This document shows positions 18,312 to 26,790 of a stretch of DNA of 39,468 bases, piece after piece. The position numbers and the translations under genes were made by a program. Each line of letters opens with the position of its first letter. The first letter of the stretch is position 1. Below the pieces are notes generated by a model. That model made no database searches. It saw only the letters and a program-made list of their open reading frames with translations, and was not told the origin of the DNA. This DNA comes from LMUY01 sp964235495 (GTDB lineage Bacteria; Pseudomonadota; Alphaproteobacteria; Acetobacterales; Acetobacteraceae): contig CAXSAX010000032.1 in the NCBI GenBank assembly GCA_964235495.1, forward strand, positions 1-39,468. Reading direction: 5' to 3'.

Positions 18312-18949
18312 CCAGCGAACACGGCCCGCTCCGCGTGGGCGTCGGCGGCCCGGTCGGCTCCGGCAAGACGGCGCTGATGGATGCGCTGTGTCGCGCTCTG
18401 TCGCCGCGTTACGACATCGCCGCCATCACCAACGACATCTATACCAAGGAGGATGCCGAGTTCCTCACCCGCGCCGGGTCCCTCGCACCCGACCGCATCC
18501 TCGGCATCGAGACGGGGGGCTGTCCGCATACCGCCATCCGCGAGGACGCCAGCATCAACCTTGCCGGCGTGGCGGAGCTGCGGCGGCGCTTCCCGGCGCT
18601 GGACCTCATCCTGATCGAGAGCGGCGGCGACAACCTGGCCGCCACCTTCAGCCCCGAGCTGGCCGACCTCACCCTCTATGTCATTGACGTCTCCGCCGGT
18701 GACAAGATCCCCCGCAAGGGCGGGCCCGGCATCACCCGCTCCGACCTGCTGGTCATCAACAAGACCGACCTCGCCCCCCACGTCGGCGCCAGTCTCGAGG
18801 TGATGGACCGCGACAGCCGCCGCATGCGCGGCGAGCGTCCGTTCGTGTTCACCAACATTCGGGCGGGCGAGGGCGTCGCCGCCGTCGCCGGGTTTGTGGA
18901 ACGCGCGGGCGGGTTGGCGCGGCAAGCCTCGGAGGAGAGACGGCCATGA
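18308..18949 (+). CDS. ureG: Urease accessory protein UreG (GTPase)
   Basis: This 213-residue protein is the SIMIBI-class GTPase that drives nickel insertion into urease. The P-loop GGPVGSGKTAL is at residues 13-23, the metal-binding C-P-H in ETGGCPHTAIRED is present, followed by ESGGDNLAATFS and the guanine-specific NKTDLAP. The ATG at 18308 overlaps the ureF stop; its own stop overlaps the next gene as ATGA. Confidence 0.97.
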   Translation: MTSEHGPLRVGVGGPVGSGKTALMDALCRALSPRYDIAAITNDIYTKEDAEFLTRAGSLAPDRILGIETGGCPHTAIREDASINLAGVAELRRRFPALDLILIESGGDNLAATFSPELADLTLYVIDVSAGDKIPRKGGPGITRSDLLVINKTDLAPHVGASLEVMDRDSRRMRGERPFVFTNIRAGEGVAAVAGFVERAGGLARQASEERRP

Positions 18950-19914
18950 AGACTCATGGCATGCGGGTGCACCAGCATGGCGGTCCGGATGAGCTGCGCT
19001 GGGAGCAATACGACCTGCCGGAACCCGGCCCTGGCCAGGTGCTGTTGCGCCACACGGCGGTGGGGCTGAACTACATCGACGTGTATCAGCGCACCGGGCT
19101 CTATCCTCAGGCCATGCCGTTCGTACCCGGCTCCGAGGGCGCCGGCGTGGTGGAGGCGCTGGGCGAGGGCGTCACCGCCGTCGCCGTGGGAGAGCGCGTC
19201 GCGTATGCCGGGCCGATCGGCGCCTACTGCCAACACCGGCTGATCGCGGCCGACCGGCTGGTGCGGTTGCCGGACGCGATCGATGACCGCACGGCCGCGG
19301 CGATGATGCTGCAGGGCATGACGGTGCAGTACCTGGTTCGCCGCAGCTACAGGGTGCAGCCCGGCGACACGATCCTGGCCCACGCCGCGGCCGGTGGGGT
19401 GGGGTTGATCCTGTGCCAATGGGCGCACGCCCTTGGCGCCACGGTGATCGGCACCGTGTCCACGCCGGCCAAAGCCGAGCTGGCCCGGGCGCATGGCTGC
19501 CACCACCCTCTCGTGCTGGGCGAAACCGACTTCGTGGCGCGAACCCTGGAGCTGACCGGCGAGGGCGTGCCCGTCGCCTACGACAGCGTCGGCCGCGACA
19601 CGTTCCACCGCTCGCTCGCCTGCCTGCGCCCGACCGGCACGCTGGTGCTGTTCGGCCAGTCATCCGGCGCGGTGGAACCGATCGACCCCAACATCCTGGT
19701 GCGGGGCTCCTTCTTCCTGACCCGGCCTACCCTCGCCACCTTCGTGGCCAAGCGCGCGGATCTGGAAGCGATGGCCACCGACCTGTTCGCAACCGTCGCG
19801 TCCGGCGCGGTGCGGATCACGATCAACCAGAGCTACCCCCTCGCGGATGCCGCGCGCGCACACGCGGACCTCGAAGCCCGGCGCACCACCGGTTCCACCG
19901 TGCTCACCGTATGA
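18946..19914 (+). CDS. Zinc-independent NADPH:quinone oxidoreductase (MDR family)
   Basis: This 322-residue protein is a quinone oxidoreductase of the medium-chain dehydrogenase/reductase superfamily. The GroES-like domain contains VGLNYIDVYQRTGLYP and PGSEGAGVVEALGEGV, and the Rossmann domain contains AHAAAGGVGLILCQWA for NADPH. It lacks the zinc-ligand Cys set of alcohol dehydrogenases, as expected for QorA-type enzymes. The ATG at 18946 overlaps the ureG stop, so it is co-transcribed with the urease genes, although no link to urea metabolism is known. A second ATG five codons downstream is possible. Confidence 0.92.
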   Translation: MKTHGMRVHQHGGPDELRWEQYDLPEPGPGQVLLRHTAVGLNYIDVYQRTGLYPQAMPFVPGSEGAGVVEALGEGVTAVAVGERVAYAGPIGAYCQHRLIAADRLVRLPDAIDDRTAAAMMLQGMTVQYLVRRSYRVQPGDTILAHAAAGGVGLILCQWAHALGATVIGTVSTPAKAELARAHGCHHPLVLGETDFVARTLELTGEGVPVAYDSVGRDTFHRSLACLRPTGTLVLFGQSSGAVEPIDPNILVRGSFFLTRPTLATFVAKRADLEAMATDLFATVASGAVRITINQSYPLADAARAHADLEARRTTGSTVLTV

Positions 19915-19925
19915 CGGGGCGCTGA

Positions 19926-20261
19926 GTGTCCGAACCGAGAGTCAAGGCCAAGCTGTGGGTGCAGATGGCGCTGCGCCTAGGGCAGGGTGCGGCGCGCGCC
20001 GGCGTGGTGGTGCGCAGCGGCGACCCGGATGCCGGCGGCGTGCTGGTGGTGCTGCGCGGGCGCGACGGGCTGGTCGTGCTCTCCCAGGTGCGGGCGGGCG
20101 AGGGCGAGGCCGCCTGGTTGCGCGGCACCGGGCCGGCCCCGGTGACGGAGGCGGCGGCGGACGCCTACGTGGCGCGCCAATGCGGTTTTGATCCGGATCT
20201 GTGGGTGCTGGAGTTCGAGGCGCCGGACTACCTGCCGCCGTTCAGCGGCAAAATCCTTTGA
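19926..20261 (+). CDS. DUF1491 family protein
   Basis: This 111-residue protein matches DUF1491, a family found mostly in Alphaproteobacteria and of unknown function. Typical features are LWVQMALRLGQ near the start, an R-G-x-D-G in the middle and ARQCGFDPDLWVLEFEAPD near the end. The start is a GTG at 19926, 11 bases after the quinone oxidoreductase stop, so it is probably the last gene of the operon. A short inverted repeat, CAGTTG-TAAT-CAACTG, follows at 20264-20279. Confidence 0.88.
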   Translation: MSEPRVKAKLWVQMALRLGQGAARAGVVVRSGDPDAGGVLVVLRGRDGLVVLSQVRAGEGEAAWLRGTGPAPVTEAAADAYVARQCGFDPDLWVLEFEAPDYLPPFSGKIL

Positions 20262-20263
20262 GC

Positions 20264-20279
20264 CAGTTGTAATCAACTG
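20264..20279 (+). terminator. Short perfect inverted repeat after the urease operon
   Basis: CAGTTG and CAACTG are separated by TAAT, starting 3 bases past the DUF1491 stop. The stem is only 6 bp and no U tract follows, so a terminator role is weak; it could also be a protein-binding palindrome. Confidence 0.3.
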
Positions 20280-20319
20280 TTCACCGTTGCTTGAGCAGGC
20301 GAAGCTCTGTTGCCTGGTT

Positions 20320-20348
20320 GCCACAGTATTGCAGAATTGGCCACAGTA
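20320..20348 (+). promoter_or_regulatory. Tandem 9-base direct repeat upstream of the OmpA genes
   Basis: GCCACAGTA occurs at 20320-20328 and again at 20340-20348, a period of 20 bases or about two helical turns. Both copies are preceded by TTG within four bases. It lies 118 bases upstream of the first OmpA start, where an activator or repressor could bind. No clear -35/-10 pair was found nearby; TAATGT at 20374-20379 and GATAAT at 20443-20448 are the best -10-like hexamers. Confidence 0.4.
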
Positions 20349-20466
20349 CCCTCCCGCCAGGGATTTGCCATGGTAATGTGCATTCACCGGGAGCCGGCGG
20401 GGCGAGTGCTCGACCGTCAGGTGCTGGCTGCGTGCGAGCGCAGATAATGTCTTGAGGAGAAGAACA

Positions 20467-21657
20467 ATGAAGCTCCGCAACGCGCTGCTGGCGGCGACCG
20501 TCCTGGCCGTGCCCGCAGCGATCCTGGCCGCGCCGGCGGCCCAAGCTCAGCCGGCCGACGGGCTGTACATCGGCGCCGGCGCCGGCGGCAACATTCTGCA
20601 GACTGAGGCCGTGCGCAACATCACCAACGGCCCAGCGAACTTCGGCCGCGGCAGCGACTACCGGTACGACGCCGGCCCTGTCGCCGTCGCCAGCGTCGGT
20701 TATGGCCTGGGTCAGCTGGTGCAGCAGGTGGGCCTTCCAGACCTCGCGTTTCTGACCGGCTTCCGCATCGAGTTGCAGGGCGCGTACTACAACAACAACC
20801 TCAACCGCTTCAAGAACGGCGACGCCGGTTTCCGGCCGACAACAGCGGTTGGCGGCGAGGAAAACAAGTACGGGGCGTTCGTCAACGTCTTGTACGACAT
20901 TCCGCTCAGGTCGTATGGAATTGACTCGCCGGTGAATCCGTACATCGGGGCCGGCGGCGGTTATCTCCACAACCAATACACCAACCTGCACGTCACGACG
21001 GTCAACCCCAACTTCACGGTGGGGCAGTACCTGCGCAGCAACGGCCAGAACGACAACATCGCCGCTCAAGCCATTGCCGGCCTCTCATTTCCGCTTGATG
21101 GGCTGACGCCGGGCCTGGCGCTCACTGCCGAGTACCGCTTCATGGCCGAGATCGGCGGCAGCTCCATCAAGGAGCAGTACTTTGCGCCCCGCATCGCCAT
21201 CGGCACCCGGCAGAAATTCGCCTCGGACGACCTCAATCACAGCATCCTGGCCGGTGTGCGTTACTCCTTCGGCACGCCCACCCCGCCGCCCCCGCCGCCC
21301 GCCGCTATTCCCCCCGTTGCGGCGCCGTCGCGCACCTACCTGGTGTTTTTCGACTGGGACCGTGCCGACCTGACTGATCGCGCCCGTCAGATTGTCGCGG
21401 AGGCGGCGCAAGCCAGCACCCGCGTGCAGGCGACCCGCATCGAGGTTCAGGGCAACGCCGACCTGTCCGGCACCAAGCAGTACAACCAGAAGCTGTCGCT
21501 GCGCCGCGCCCAGACGGTCGCGGCCGAGCTGGTGCGCGACGGCGTGCCGCGCACGGCGATCGACATCCAGGCGTTCGGCGATACGCGCCCCCTAGTGCAG
21601 ACTGCACCCGGCGTGCGCGAGCCGCAAAACCGCCGGGTCGCGATCATCCTACGCTGA
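20467..21657 (+). CDS. OmpA family outer membrane protein, first of a tandem pair
   Basis: This 396-residue protein begins with a signal peptide ending at about AQA-QP (residue 28). A beta-barrel region (GLYIGAGAGGN onward) follows, ending in HSILAGVRYSFGTP. A Pro-rich linker leads to a C-terminal OmpA/MotB-like peptidoglycan-binding domain of about 108 residues (TYLVFFDWDRADLTDRARQI to RRVAIILR). The conserved NADLSGTKQYNQKLSLRRA helix region is present. It should tie the outer membrane to the cell wall. The ATG at 20467 has a strong ribosome site (GAGGAGA). An upstream TTG five codons earlier is part of that site and was rejected. A hairpin follows the gene. Confidence 0.92.
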   Translation: MKLRNALLAATVLAVPAAILAAPAAQAQPADGLYIGAGAGGNILQTEAVRNITNGPANFGRGSDYRYDAGPVAVASVGYGLGQLVQQVGLPDLAFLTGFRIELQGAYYNNNLNRFKNGDAGFRPTTAVGGEENKYGAFVNVLYDIPLRSYGIDSPVNPYIGAGGGYLHNQYTNLHVTTVNPNFTVGQYLRSNGQNDNIAAQAIAGLSFPLDGLTPGLALTAEYRFMAEIGGSSIKEQYFAPRIAIGTRQKFASDDLNHSILAGVRYSFGTPTPPPPPPAAIPPVAAPSRTYLVFFDWDRADLTDRARQIVAEAAQASTRVQATRIEVQGNADLSGTKQYNQKLSLRRAQTVAAELVRDGVPRTAIDIQAFGDTRPLVQTAPGVREPQNRRVAIILR

Positions 21658-21717
21658 CTGCTTGAACTCCCCCGCGCAGTGGCGTCACCTGGCGTCATTA
21701 CGCGGTTTGCCTGAAGG

Positions 21718-21755
21718 AGGAGCCGTCCGGTCATCGGGCCGGCTCCTTCGTTTGT
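21718..21755 (+). terminator. Rho-independent-like terminator between the OmpA paralogues
   Basis: AGGAGCCG (21718-21725) pairs with CGGCTCCT (21740-21747), with further partial pairing inside the loop. The stem is followed by a T-rich stretch (TCGTTTGTT). It could end transcription of the first OmpA gene and separate it from the second. Confidence 0.65.
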
Positions 21756-21807
21756 TGCGGCCTTGCCGCATCCTGCCGTAAGGCTGGAGCGACTTTGGAG
21801 AGTGGTC

Positions 21808-22923
21808 ATGCCCCGCCTTCGCGCCTTGCTGCCCGCTGCTACCATCCTTGGCCTGCCCATCGTCGCTTCAGCCCAGCCGATCCAGGGCCTCTACATCGGC
21901 GCGGGCGCCGGCGGGAACTACCTGCAACAGGAGCGGGTGCTCGCCTCGCCGGGCTTGGGCCTCGCGCAAAAGGGCTTTGCCACCGACATCGGCGGTATCG
22001 GTGTCGGCAGCGTGGGTTACGGCTTCGGCAACGGCGTGCGTATCGAGATCGAGGGCGACGTTCGACATAACCGGGTGCGGCAGATCAATGGCTTCGTCAA
22101 CGGCTCCGGTCCCACCGCGTCGGGCGGCGACCAGTTCGAGTTCGGCGGCACGGTCAACGCCTTGTTCGACATGGATATCGGCCTGAACTGGCTTTATCCA
22201 TACATTGGGGCGGGAGCGGGAATCGCGGACAACGAGCTGTACAACGTGCATTCCTACGGCACGGCGAACAACCTTGCCTTAGTGGCGCACGGCTGGTCCA
22301 CGAACTTCGCCTATCAAGGCATCTTCGGCTTGTCCTTTCCGCTTGCTCCAGTCCCCGGCTTGTCGCTGACAGCGGAGTACCGCTTCTACGGCGTGCTGGA
22401 CGGGCCGGCATTCCATGCCGCCGATAACATCGCGGTGGCAGGCGCCAATGGCGTGGTCCATGCCGGTAACGGCAACTTTAACCTGAACAGCGACTACAAC
22501 CACAGTCTGGTACTCGGCGTGCGCTACGCGTTCGACACGGCCCCGCCATCGCCGCCCGCCCGGCCTGTGCAGCCAGCGCCGGTGGCGGCTCCCACCCGCA
22601 CCTACCTCGTGTTCTTCGATTGGGACCGGGCCGACCTGACCGAACGCGCCCGGCAGATCGTGGCGGAGGCGGCGCAGAACAGCACCCGCGTCAGGACGAG
22701 CCGCATCGAGGTGCAGGGCAACGCCGACCTGTCCGGCACCAAGCAGTACAACCAGAAGCTGTCGCTGCGCCGCGCTCAGACGGTCGCGGCCGAGCTGGTG
22801 CGGGACGGCGTGCCCAAGGCCGAGATCGAAATCCAGGCTTTCGGCGACACCCGCCCGCTGGTGGCGACGGCTGCCGGGGTGCGGGAGCCGCAGAACCGCC
22901 GGGTCGCCATCATCCTGCGCTGA
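21808..22923 (+). CDS. OmpA family outer membrane protein, second of a tandem pair
   Basis: This 371-residue paralogue of the preceding gene has the same plan: signal peptide (cleavage near ASA-QP), barrel beginning GLYIGAGAGGNYLQ and ending NHSLVLGVRYAFDT, a Pro-rich linker and an OmpA-like C-terminal domain. The barrels differ considerably, mostly in loop regions, while the C-terminal domains are nearly the same in both protein and DNA. The ATG at 21808 follows GGAGAG; the upstream in-frame codons do not look coding. The gene is separated from its neighbour by a terminator-like hairpin, so the two may be expressed independently. Confidence 0.91.
   Translation: MPRLRALLPAATILGLPIVASAQPIQGLYIGAGAGGNYLQQERVLASPGLGLAQKGFATDIGGIGVGSVGYGFGNGVRIEIEGDVRHNRVRQINGFVNGSGPTASGGDQFEFGGTVNALFDMDIGLNWLYPYIGAGAGIADNELYNVHSYGTANNLALVAHGWSTNFAYQGIFGLSFPLAPVPGLSLTAEYRFYGVLDGPAFHAADNIAVAGANGVVHAGNGNFNLNSDYNHSLVLGVRYAFDTAPPSPPARPVQPAPVAAPTRTYLVFFDWDRADLTERARQIVAEAAQNSTRVRTSRIEVQGNADLSGTKQYNQKLSLRRAQTVAAELVRDGVPKAEIEIQAFGDTRPLVATAAGVREPQNRRVAIILR
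22597..22923 (+). repeat. 327-base direct repeat of the OmpA C-terminal domain (other copy 21331-21657)
   Basis: The stretches 21331-21657 and 22597-22923 align without gaps over 327 bases. The core is identical for 62 bases (21448-21509), and after one mismatch it is identical again for a further 20 or so. Even synonymous positions match there, whereas the barrel-coding halves differ strongly. This pattern suggests recent gene conversion or unequal exchange. Confidence 0.8.
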
Positions 22924-22965
22924 CGCCGGATTGATTGCATCCGTCCGCTCGCTCACTATGGCAGG

Positions 22966-24417
22966 ATGACGGAACGTCTTGACGACCCTTTCACAAGCTA
23001 CGACCCCGGCCTGTACTTCTGTGAGCTGACCGCTCGGCCAGGGGACAGCGGCGCCATCGACCGCATCCGCGGCCGGGTTTCCTCCATCGGCCTAGATGCG
23101 CTGCGCACCCGCGCGGCCGGGGCAGAACACGACCTCATCAACCTCGGCATCACCTTCACGGTGTATTCCGAGGCCGAGGCGATCGACCGCATCCTGCCCT
23201 TCGACTGCCTGCCCCGCATCATCACCGCCGCCGAATGGCGGCATATCGAGGCGGGGGTGAAGCAGCGGGTCAAGGCGCTCAACTGCTTCCTGGCAGACAT
23301 CTACCACGGGCGCCGCATCCTCAAGGCCGGTGTGGTGCCGGCGGCCCTCGTGCTGGGCAACCCCAACTACCGCCCCGAGATGGAGGGGTTCCCCGTCCCA
23401 TTCGGCACTTACGTGCACATCTGCGGCGTGGACATCGTGCGGGACCGCCACGGCGCGTTCTGCGTGCTGGAAGACAATGCGCGCACCCCGTCCGGCGTGT
23501 CCTACGTGGTGGAGAACCGCCACTTGATGCGCCGCACCTTCCCCGACCTGATGGCCGGCATGCGGCTGCACCCGGTCGACGATTACGGCCGCCGGCTGCG
23601 CGCCGCCATGGGGGAGATCGCGCCGTCCGGCATCTCGGACCCGCAAGTCGTGCTGCTGTCCCCCGGCATCTACAATTCAGCTTATTTCGAGCACGTCTTC
23701 CTCGCCCGCGAAATGGGCGTGCCGCTGGTGGAAGGGGCCGACCTGCTGGTCGAGCAGGACCGTGTGTTCATGCGCACCACCGGGGGGCTGCGCCCCGTGC
23801 ACACCGTCTATCGCCGCATCGGCGACGACTTCCTGGACCCCACGGTATTCCGCCCGGACAGCCTGCTTGGCGTGCCCGGCCTGATCGGCGCCTGGCGGGC
23901 CGGCAACGTCAGCCTGGCCAACGCGGTCGGCACGGGGGTGGCGGACGACAAGGCGGTGTACGCCTACATGCCACGGATCATCAAGTTCTACCTCGGCGAG
24001 GACGCCATCCTGCCCAACGTCGAAACCCATATCTGCGGCGAGCCGGAAGGGTTGGCCTTCACGCTCGCCAACCTGGCCAGCCTGGTCGTCAAGCCGGTGG
24101 GCGAGTCCGGCGGCTACGGCATCACCATCGGCCCGCGCGCCTCTGTCGCCGAGTTGGATGCGGCCCGCGCCGCCTTGGCCGCTGACCCGGCCAACTGGAT
24201 CAGCCAGCCGCTCATCGATCTGTCGGTGGCTCCCACGCTCACCTCCAGCGGGTTGCGGCCGCGCCACTTGGATCTGCGTCCCTTCGCCGTCACTGGGCGA
24301 GATACCTGGGTGCTGCCCGGCGGGCTGTCGCGAGTGGCGATGAAGGAGGGCAGCCTGATCGTCAACTCGTCCCAGGGCGGCGGCTCGAAGGACACCTGGG
24401 TGCTCGTGGACGAATGA
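22966..24417 (+). CDS. Circularly permuted ATP-grasp type 2 family protein (DUF404/DUF407)
   Basis: This 483-residue protein belongs to the circularly permuted ATP-grasp family, whose members lie next to alpha-E and transglutaminase-like genes and are predicted to make or modify a peptide. Typical family pieces are RVKALNCFLADIYHGRRILKAG, ICGVDIVRDRHGAFCVLEDN, RTPSGVSYVVENR and KPVGESGGYG. The ATG at 22966 comes 43 bases after the second OmpA stop; a promoter could lie in that short gap, or it could be read through from the OmpA gene. The stop overlaps the next gene as ATGA. Confidence 0.93.
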   Translation: MTERLDDPFTSYDPGLYFCELTARPGDSGAIDRIRGRVSSIGLDALRTRAAGAEHDLINLGITFTVYSEAEAIDRILPFDCLPRIITAAEWRHIEAGVKQRVKALNCFLADIYHGRRILKAGVVPAALVLGNPNYRPEMEGFPVPFGTYVHICGVDIVRDRHGAFCVLEDNARTPSGVSYVVENRHLMRRTFPDLMAGMRLHPVDDYGRRLRAAMGEIAPSGISDPQVVLLSPGIYNSAYFEHVFLAREMGVPLVEGADLLVEQDRVFMRTTGGLRPVHTVYRRIGDDFLDPTVFRPDSLLGVPGLIGAWRAGNVSLANAVGTGVADDKAVYAYMPRIIKFYLGEDAILPNVETHICGEPEGLAFTLANLASLVVKPVGESGGYGITIGPRASVAELDAARAALAADPANWISQPLIDLSVAPTLTSSGLRPRHLDLRPFAVTGRDTWVLPGGLSRVAMKEGSLIVNSSQGGGSKDTWVLVDE

Positions 24418-25472
24418 GCGGGCAGGGAAGGGACACCGAACTGCTTGCCCGCTACGCCGAAGGGCTGTTCTGGATGGCGCGCTACGTCGAGCGCATCGAG
24501 AACCTGGCCCGGCTGATCGACGTGACCCAGACCTTCGAGAGCCCCGGCCGGGAGGACGAGGCTTGGGGCGCGCTGCTGCGCATCAACGCTGACGAGGGCC
24601 GCTACCTGGAAACCGGCGCGTCGCTGGACCCGCAGGGCATCAAGCGGTTTTATCTGCTGGACCGCTCCAACCCCACCTCCGTCCCGGCCGCCATGGCGGC
24701 CGGCCGCACCAACGCCCGCAGCCTGCGCCCGCTGATCAGCACCGAGATGTGGATGCACATGAACGTGTTCCACCGCGACGTGCTGGCGATCGGGCCGGAG
24801 GAGCTGGAGGGCGACCACCTGACCCGGCTGTGCGCCCGGCTGAAGGAGGGCGTGCAGGCCCACACCGGCATCACCGAGGGCACCTTCTTCCGTGACCAGG
24901 GCTGGAACTTCTACATGCTGGGCCGGTTGATCGAGCGTGCCGACCAGACCACTCGGTTGCTCGACATTAAGTATCACCTGTTGCACATGCAGGGCGGCGA
25001 GGAGCGGCGCCAGGCCGAGCTGACCCAATGGAGCGGGGTGCTGCGCGCCGCCGCGGGCTATCACGGCTTCCGCCGGGTGGCGCCCGCCGGGTTCGAGCCG
25101 GAGGATGTGGTTGCCTTCCTGCTGTCCGACCGGTCGTTCCCCCGCAGCGTCAGCCTGTGCGTCAGCCAAGTCGAGTGGCACCTGATGCAGCTACGCAGCC
25201 GCTACAACCTGCGCGGCACCATGGCGGCGCTGGAGCGGATCGAGGAGGTGCGGGCGGCGCTGTCCAGCAATTCCGTGACGCAACTGGTCACCAGCGGGCT
25301 GCACGAGTTCCTAGACGCGCTGCAACGCGACCTGATCCTGCTGGCCGGCGAGATCGGCTACGCCTTCTTCCGGGACTGGCGGCCCGAGCCGCAGGTGCGC
25401 GAGGCTCCTGCGCAATTGCAGGGCCGTGCCGCCGGGTTCAGCGTCGCAACCGCGGCTCCGACCGTCCGGTGA
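24414..25472 (+). CDS. Alpha-E domain protein (DUF403)
   Basis: This 352-residue, largely helical protein is the usual partner of the ATP-grasp gene before it. Family landmarks are LLARYAEGLFWMARYVERIEN at the start, LISTEMWMHMN, and FYMLGRLIERADQTTRLLDIKY. It is coupled to the upstream gene by an ATGA overlap. The third gene usually seen in this set, a transglutaminase-like protease, is not present downstream. The last 35 bases overlap a convergent gene on the minus strand. Confidence 0.93.
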   Translation: MSGQGRDTELLARYAEGLFWMARYVERIENLARLIDVTQTFESPGREDEAWGALLRINADEGRYLETGASLDPQGIKRFYLLDRSNPTSVPAAMAAGRTNARSLRPLISTEMWMHMNVFHRDVLAIGPEELEGDHLTRLCARLKEGVQAHTGITEGTFFRDQGWNFYMLGRLIERADQTTRLLDIKYHLLHMQGGEERRQAELTQWSGVLRAAAGYHGFRRVAPAGFEPEDVVAFLLSDRSFPRSVSLCVSQVEWHLMQLRSRYNLRGTMAALERIEEVRAALSSNSVTQLVTSGLHEFLDALQRDLILLAGEIGYAFFRDWRPEPQVREAPAQLQGRAAGFSVATAAPTVR

Positions 25473-25794
25473 CGGCGGCGAGTGCCTCTGTCATGGTCGG
25501 GAAGCGTCCGATGTCCCGGCCGTCTCGGCTGCGCCAGATGCTGATGTCTCGGCCCTGGCGCACGGCGCCCCATGCCGCCCAAAGATCATTGCGGGGATAG
25601 ATGCTTGCAAACTCGCCCACCTCTGGCGGATCGCCTTCGACCCGGCGGTGGATGGCCAGCCGCATCTCGTGCGCCTCTTGCGCCTGCCACTGCAGCAGTT
25701 CGATCCTGTCTGCCGCGGTGAAATGGCCGCGAGCACCAACAAAGGCTACGAACGGGATGATGTCGGCAGTTTGGACTGCGGGATCACTAGACAT
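25438..25794 (-). CDS. Hypothetical small protein
   Basis: A 118-residue frame with protein-like composition: hydrophobic FVAFVGARGHF near the start, then an amphipathic AADRIELLQWQAQEAHEMRLAIH and aromatic motifs YPRNDLWAAWG and ISIWRSRDG. I do not recognise a family. I chose the ATG at 25792-25794, as the extra 16 residues from a start at 25842 are Arg-rich and unlike the rest. Its end overlaps the end of the alpha-E gene by 35 bases, convergently. No signal peptide or clear membrane helix is seen. Confidence 0.6.
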   Translation of the reverse strand: MSSDPAVQTADIIPFVAFVGARGHFTAADRIELLQWQAQEAHEMRLAIHRRVEGDPPEVGEFASIYPRNDLWAAWGAVRQGRDISIWRSRDGRDIGRFPTMTEALAAVTGRSEPRLRR

Positions 25795-25884
25795 CCGGCG
25801 CTCAGCAAAACAGGGTTGCCTCGACCGTAGGGCCATTCGCACTGCTGCTCAACACATATCCGTGTGCTTTGTGGAAAACCCTCG

Positions 25885-26778
25885 GTGAACGAGTCCCTGC
25901 GGCAGCTTGATGCGGGAGCCCTTTGCGTTGGCTATTGGGAGCTTGGGCCGTCCACCGGCCCGGCTGTGCTGCTGCTACACGGCTTTCCTTATGACGTGCA
26001 CGCCTATGACGAGGCTGGTGCGACCCTGGCAGGGCAGGGCTGCCGGGTCATTGTCCCGTTCCTGCGCGGCTACGGGCCCACCCGGTTCCTTTCGCCCAGC
26101 ACCCACCGGTCGGGCCAGCAGGCGGTCTTGGGCATGGATCTGCTGGCGCTGCTGGACGCGCTTCGGTTGCCGCAGGCCGTGCTGGCTGGCTACGACTGGG
26201 GTGGCCGGGCCGCCTGTGTGGTGGCGGCGCTGTGGCCGGAGCGGGTGCGCGGCCTGGTGAGTTGCGGCGGATACAACATCCAGGACCTCGCCGCCGCCGG
26301 GTCTCCCTCGCCGCCGGAGCAGGAGCGGCGGCTATGGTATCAATATTACCTGCATTCTGAACGGGGCCGCGCCGGGCTGGAGCAAGATCGCCGGGCGTTC
26401 TGCCGGCTGCTGTGGCGGGAATGGTCGCCTGGCTGGGCCTTCGATGCGGTGTTCGAGCAAACGGCCGCCGCGTTCGACAACCCGGATTTCGTCGATGTCG
26501 TGGTCCACTCCTACCGTCATCGCTTCGGCCTCGTCCCAGGCGACCCCGCGGCCGAGCCGGTCGAGCGCCGCCTGGCGGCCCGCCCTGCCATCGCCGTGCC
26601 CAGTATCGTGCTGCACGGCGCCGATGACGGCGTCTCGCCCCCGGCGCACTCAGCCGGCCATGCGGCGCATTTCAGCGGGCCGTATCAGCGCCGGGTTATC
26701 TCGGGCGTTGGGCACAACCTGCCGCAGGAAGCGCCAGCCGTGGTGGCGGAGGCTGTGGCGCAACTGCTGCGGACGTAA
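25885..26778 (+). CDS. Alpha/beta hydrolase with Asp nucleophile (epoxide hydrolase/dehalogenase-like)
   Basis: From a GTG at 25885 this gives a 297-residue alpha/beta hydrolase. HGFPYD (32-37) supplies the oxyanion region. The nucleophile elbow is G-Y-D104-W-G-G, where Asp replaces Ser as in epoxide hydrolases and haloalkane or fluoroacetate dehalogenases. The acid is probably one of the two Asp in LHGADDGVSPP and the base is the His in GVGHNLPQEAP. The cap region contains Tyr residues (WYQYY), which fit an epoxide hydrolase-type reaction. An ATG at 25864 adds seven residues and is less likely. Substrate unknown. Confidence 0.85.
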   Translation: MNESLRQLDAGALCVGYWELGPSTGPAVLLLHGFPYDVHAYDEAGATLAGQGCRVIVPFLRGYGPTRFLSPSTHRSGQQAVLGMDLLALLDALRLPQAVLAGYDWGGRAACVVAALWPERVRGLVSCGGYNIQDLAAAGSPSPPEQERRLWYQYYLHSERGRAGLEQDRRAFCRLLWREWSPGWAFDAVFEQTAAAFDNPDFVDVVVHSYRHRFGLVPGDPAAEPVERRLAARPAIAVPSIVLHGADDGVSPPAHSAGHAAHFSGPYQRRVISGVGHNLPQEAPAVVAEAVAQLLRT

Positions 26779-26790
26779 CCGGAGCGGTGC

